A DNA stretch of 7,677 bases, from NCBI GenBank assembly GCA_002390025.1, contig DGRU01000160.1:28017-35693 (forward strand), read 5' to 3'. Below, piece by piece: positions 5,556 to 7,677 of the stretch (position 1 is the first letter of the stretch; every line of letters starts with the position of its first letter). This DNA comes from Lachnospiraceae bacterium UBA4380 (GTDB lineage: Bacteria > Bacillota > Clostridia > Lachnospirales > Lachnospiraceae). The notes under the pieces are model-generated. The model was not told the DNA's origin. It saw only the letters and a list, made by a program, of their open reading frames with translations, and did not search any database. The translations under genes were made by a program, and so were the position numbers.

Positions 5556-6728
5556 ATGTTTTGTCCACATTGCGGAAACCAATTAGATGGGACCCCTAAA
5601 TTCTGCGGGTTCTGCGGTCACATGATCCCCCCTGCTTCCGGCGGGTTCATCATTCCAGAGAGCGGCGGTGCCTCCGGCGGAAAGGCAGACAGCAACGGCT
5701 TTTCACAGGGTCAGGAACTCGGCGGTTCCTCTTACAGCGGCATGAGCGGTTCCGGCAATCATGCCTCCGGCAGTTACGGCGGTTACACTGACAACAGCGG
5801 CTTCGGCGGCGCTTCCGGCGGCTACTCCGACAACAGCGGCTTCGACGGCGGTGCTTCCGGCAGCTACTCCGACAACAGCGGCTTCGGCGGCGGTGCTTCC
5901 GGCAGCTACTCTGACAATTATGCCGGCATCAGCGGAAGCGACAACTATGCCGGCAGCTACGCCGGTTACAGTGAAGACGCCGGTTACGGCGGCGGCCGTT
6001 CTGCATCCTCCGATCATTATGCGGCGGGCGGCGGTGTTCCCAATCCTCCTTCCAGTATTCCGGCTTACAACCCGGGCGCAGGCAATGCCTCCTTCTTTGA
6101 CGGATCCGGCGCCGAACTCTTCGGCAAGATGATCCTGCTGGAGCTGCTCTCCCTCGTCACCTGCTCTCTCGCGACTCCCTGGATCCTGGTCGATGTGATC
6201 CGCTGGCGCAAGAGACACACTGTCATCAACGGCAGAAGGCTTGATTTCGACGGCACTGCTTCGGAGCTTTTCGGTCACTGGATCAAATGGTTCCTGCTCT
6301 CCATCGTCACCTGCGGTATCTACGCTTATTTTGCCCGCATAGATTACCTCAAATGGGAAAAGAGCCATACCTTCTATGAAGGCGAAACTCCCTACACCAA
6401 TGCAGGCAGCCGCACTTCCTTCTTTGACGGAACGGTGTCCGAATATATCGGATCTGCTGTTCTTGCAGGTCTGATCACGATGGTCACCTGCGGATTCGGC
6501 GGCGCCTGGGGCGTAAATATGCTCAATCAGTATGAGTATAAGGGAACCTGTATCTGCGGAGACCGGTTAAACTACACAGGAACCGGCGGTTCCCTGTTCG
6601 GCATCTATCTGGTGAACTCCCTGCTCACAGTTCTTACCTGCGGTATTTACAGCGCATGGGCTACCTGTGCACTGAACCGCTACATTATCAGCAATGTCCA
6701 CGTCAACAACAACGGTGCCCCGAGGTAA
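5556..6728 (+). CDS. Zinc-ribbon, Gly/Ser/Tyr-rich, four-unit DUF898-like membrane protein (390 aa)
   Basis: The start has a strong GGAGGAG (5543-5549), 6 nt before the ATG. Residues 3-20 are a double CxxC zinc ribbon (C3, C6, C17, C20), comparable to the one on the LRR protein at 276. Residues about 27-175 are low-complexity Gly/Ser/Tyr/Asn, with a 14-residue repeat at 73-121. From 180 to about 385 the sequence holds four related units of about 50 residues, starting at F180, F231, F289 and N339. Each has an F/Y-x-G-x-x-x-x-x-(F/I)-G opening, a hydrophobic helix with a (V/L)-T-C motif, then in units 2-4 a Gly/Ala-rich second helix. This resembles the DUF898 (YjgN) membrane family, whose function is not established. 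The protein probably has a cytosolic ribbon and several membrane passes. Co-transcription with DUF2752 suggests a shared envelope role. The domain assignment is by motif memory and needs a profile search. Confidence 0.9.
   Translation: MFCPHCGNQLDGTPKFCGFCGHMIPPASGGFIIPESGGASGGKADSNGFSQGQELGGSSYSGMSGSGNHASGSYGGYTDNSGFGGASGGYSDNSGFDGGASGSYSDNSGFGGGASGSYSDNYAGISGSDNYAGSYAGYSEDAGYGGGRSASSDHYAAGGGVPNPPSSIPAYNPGAGNASFFDGSGAELFGKMILLELLSLVTCSLATPWILVDVIRWRKRHTVINGRRLDFDGTASELFGHWIKWFLLSIVTCGIYAYFARIDYLKWEKSHTFYEGETPYTNAGSRTSFFDGTVSEYIGSAVLAGLITMVTCGFGGAWGVNMLNQYEYKGTCICGDRLNYTGTGGSLFGIYLVNSLLTVLTCGIYSAWATCALNRYIISNVHVNNNGAPR
5772..5918 (+). repeat. 42-bp in-frame tandem repeat (GSY-rich linker)
   Basis: Units of 42 bp, encoding SG(S/G)YSDNSGFxGGA, start at 5814 and 5856, with a partial third at 5898 and a degenerate copy at 5772. 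Because the unit is a multiple of three, slippage would change linker length without breaking the frame. The encoded Gly/Ser/Tyr spacing joins the zinc ribbon to the membrane units of the 5556-6728 protein. Confidence 0.85.
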
Positions 6729-6765
6729 AAAAACAGCAGACCTCTTCTGTCAGACAAAATAAGAT

Positions 6766-6815
6766 AAAAAAGGCAGCTGCCTGTTCCGGTTTTCCCGGCA
6801 GGCAGCTGCTTTTTT
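6766..6815. terminator. Bidirectional terminator between the zinc-ribbon gene and thiD
   Basis: GCAGCTGCCTG (6773-6783) pairs perfectly with CAGGCAGCTGC (6799-6809). Inside it, CCGG (6786-6789) can pair with CCGG (6795-6798). The stem is flanked by A6 (6766-6771) and T6 (6810-6815), so it works in both directions and serves the two convergent genes. Confidence 0.88.
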
Positions 6816-6837
6816 CTCTGTATCTCCGTATCTTGAT

Positions 6838-6888
6838 ATCTCTTTACTTCTATAATCTCTTTATTTCTATAATCTCTTTATTTCTTTG
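6838..6888. repeat. 17-bp tandem repeat, three copies
   Basis: The unit ATCTCTTTATTTCTATA occurs at 6838-6854 (one mismatch), 6855-6871 (perfect) and 6872-6888 (diverging at the end). It lies between the shared terminator and the thiD stop codon, in non-coding DNA. It contains TATAAT twice by virtue of the period, but no matching -35 boxes. It is a simple minisatellite candidate. Confidence 0.85.
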
Positions 6889-6925
6889 GCCTGCAGTCCC
6901 CGCAGCTTCAGTCACGGGCCTCATC

Positions 6926-7677
6926 TCAATCCGGATACTCTCCCCTGATGGCAAAGGCATGATTGAGGGGGCCGCTTCCCTTTCCCAGATCCAGCATGGC
7001 GGCAAGAGCACCGGAAATATAATTCTTGGCATGTCTTACCGAAGTCGGCAGATCGTATCCCTTGGCAAGCCCCGAGGCAATGGCGCTCGACAGGGTGCAG
7101 CCCGTCCCGTGCGTATTGGGATTGTTGATCCGCTTTCCCTTAAACCAGATCAGTTCTTTCCCGTCGTACAGAAGATCGTTGGCGTCGTTGATGCTGTGGC
7201 CTCCCTTGCAGAGGACAGCGCAGCCATATTTCCCGTAGATTTCTTTGGCGACAGCTTCCATCTCCTCTTTGGTGCTCACCCTGCGTCCCGAGAGTTCTTC
7301 CGCCTCGGGAATGTTGGGGGTGATCACAGCCGCGAGCGGCAGCAGTTCCTTTTTCAGCGTCTCGATCGCGTCCTCACTGATCAGTCTGGCTCCGCTGGTG
7401 GCGACCATCACCGGATCGACCACGATGTTTTCAGCTTTGTAAAAACGGAGCCGTTCCGCAATGACCTCGATGAGCGCCGATGACGAAACCATTCCCGTTT
7501 TGACTGCGTCCGGACGGATATCCGTGAAAATACAATCCAGCTGCTCCTTCAGAAAATCAGGCGTTACCTCCATTATTCCCGTGACGCCGGTCGTATTCTG
7601 TGCAGTCAGGGCAGTGATCGCGCTCATGGCATAGACGCCGTTTGCGGTCATTGTCTTGATATCTGCCTGAATACCGG
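6926..7677 (-). CDS. thiD: Hydroxymethylpyrimidine / phosphomethylpyrimidine kinase ThiD, N-terminus cut by window edge
   Basis: ThiD phosphorylates 4-amino-5-hydroxymethyl-2-methylpyrimidine and then its monophosphate, supplying the pyrimidine half of thiamine in the cytosol. Visible family motifs, in order: GIQADIKT at the window edge, the ANGVYAMSAITALTAQNT substrate-side segment, VDPVMVATSG, the ITPNIPEAEEL motif, LCKGGH, and the anion-hole motif NTHGTGCTLS with the expected cysteine (codon 7099-7097). About 249 residues are present, and the C-terminus is complete (stop at 6928-6926). The frame is open to position 7677, so the ATG at 7651 is internal and roughly 15-18 N-terminal residues lie outside the window. 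Bifunctionality is the family norm and is inferred. Pyridoxal kinase-like relatives are the main alternative, but the GTGC and substrate-side motifs favour ThiD. Confidence 0.94.
   Translation of the reverse strand, partial: GIQADIKTMTANGVYAMSAITALTAQNTTGVTGIMEVTPDFLKEQLDCIFTDIRPDAVKTGMVSSSALIEVIAERLRFYKAENIVVDPVMVATSGARLISEDAIETLKKELLPLAAVITPNIPEAEELSGRRVSTKEEMEAVAKEIYGKYGCAVLCKGGHSINDANDLLYDGKELIWFKGKRINNPNTHGTGCTLSSAIASGLAKGYDLPTSVRHAKNYISGALAAMLDLGKGSGPLNHAFAIRGEYPD

Noticed and set aside
5552..5557. TATAAT directly before the zinc-ribbon start codon
   Set aside because: It overlaps the ATG at 5556 and would leave no leader or ribosome binding site on the transcript; it is the spacer after GGAGGAG.
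5772..5918. 42-bp repeats considered as a CRISPR-like array
   Set aside because: Units are contiguous without unique spacers, in frame, and within a continuous coding sequence.
5703..6368. Minus-strand open frame of 221 codons
   Set aside because: It is Ala/Val/Gly-rich because it mirrors the Gly/Ser repeats of the real gene on the plus strand; no initiation signal.
6851..6873. TATAAT boxes within the 17-bp repeats
   Set aside because: The only TTGATA nearby (6833-6838) is 12 or 29 nt away, not 16-18, and no plus-strand gene follows.
6656..7483. Long plus-strand open frame (275 codons) opposite thiD
   Set aside because: It starts inside the zinc-ribbon gene, crosses the bidirectional terminator and the 17-bp repeats, and is antisense to a well-conserved ThiD.

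Overview
The window looks like chromosomal DNA of a Gram-positive anaerobe of the Clostridia, most likely Lachnospiraceae-like. This is inferred from balanced GC content, strong GGAGG ribosome binding sites, sigma-A type promoters, U-tract terminators, and the protein types present: zinc-ribbon-headed membrane proteins, internalin-like LRR proteins, DUF2752 and a clostridial-type ThiD. No species can be named from the sequence alone. No tRNA, rRNA, CRISPR array or transposase is visible.

Layout. (1) 1-275 is a leader region with two promoter candidates and a foldable 5' UTR. (2) 276-3194 (+) encodes a 972-residue protein: N-terminal zinc ribbon, one membrane helix, then about 33 leucine-rich repeats. 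(3) 3195-3603 has no gene but is unusually structured: a hairpin, a terminator, then three back-to-back long hairpins bounded by the octamer GTTACTGT/ACAGTAAC. (4) 3604-4830 (-) encodes a second, shorter membrane-anchored LRR protein, convergent with the first; its ribosome binding site puts the start at 4830, not at the upstream ATG at 4899. (5) 4831-5129 is a divergent intergenic region with a perfect hairpin terminator, a near-consensus promoter for the rightward operon and a leader hairpin. (6) 5130-6728 (+) is a two-gene operon: a small DUF2752 membrane protein, then a zinc ribbon joined through a Gly/Ser/Tyr-rich repeat region to four tandem DUF898-like membrane units. (7) 6729-6925 holds a bidirectional terminator and a 17-bp tandem repeat. 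(8) 6926-7677 (-) is thiD, cut by the window's right edge.

How the genes may work together. Four of the five genes are membrane proteins of unknown role. Two of them begin with the same kind of double-CxxC zinc ribbon and two carry SDS22/internalin-type LRRs behind a type II anchor. A cell-envelope sensing, adhesion or scaffold locus is a reasonable inference, but no enzyme activity can be assigned to any of them. ThiD is ordinary thiamine metabolism and appears unrelated. The least explained parts are the structured block at 3311-3501 and the zinc ribbon / GSY-rich / four-unit DUF898 protein.
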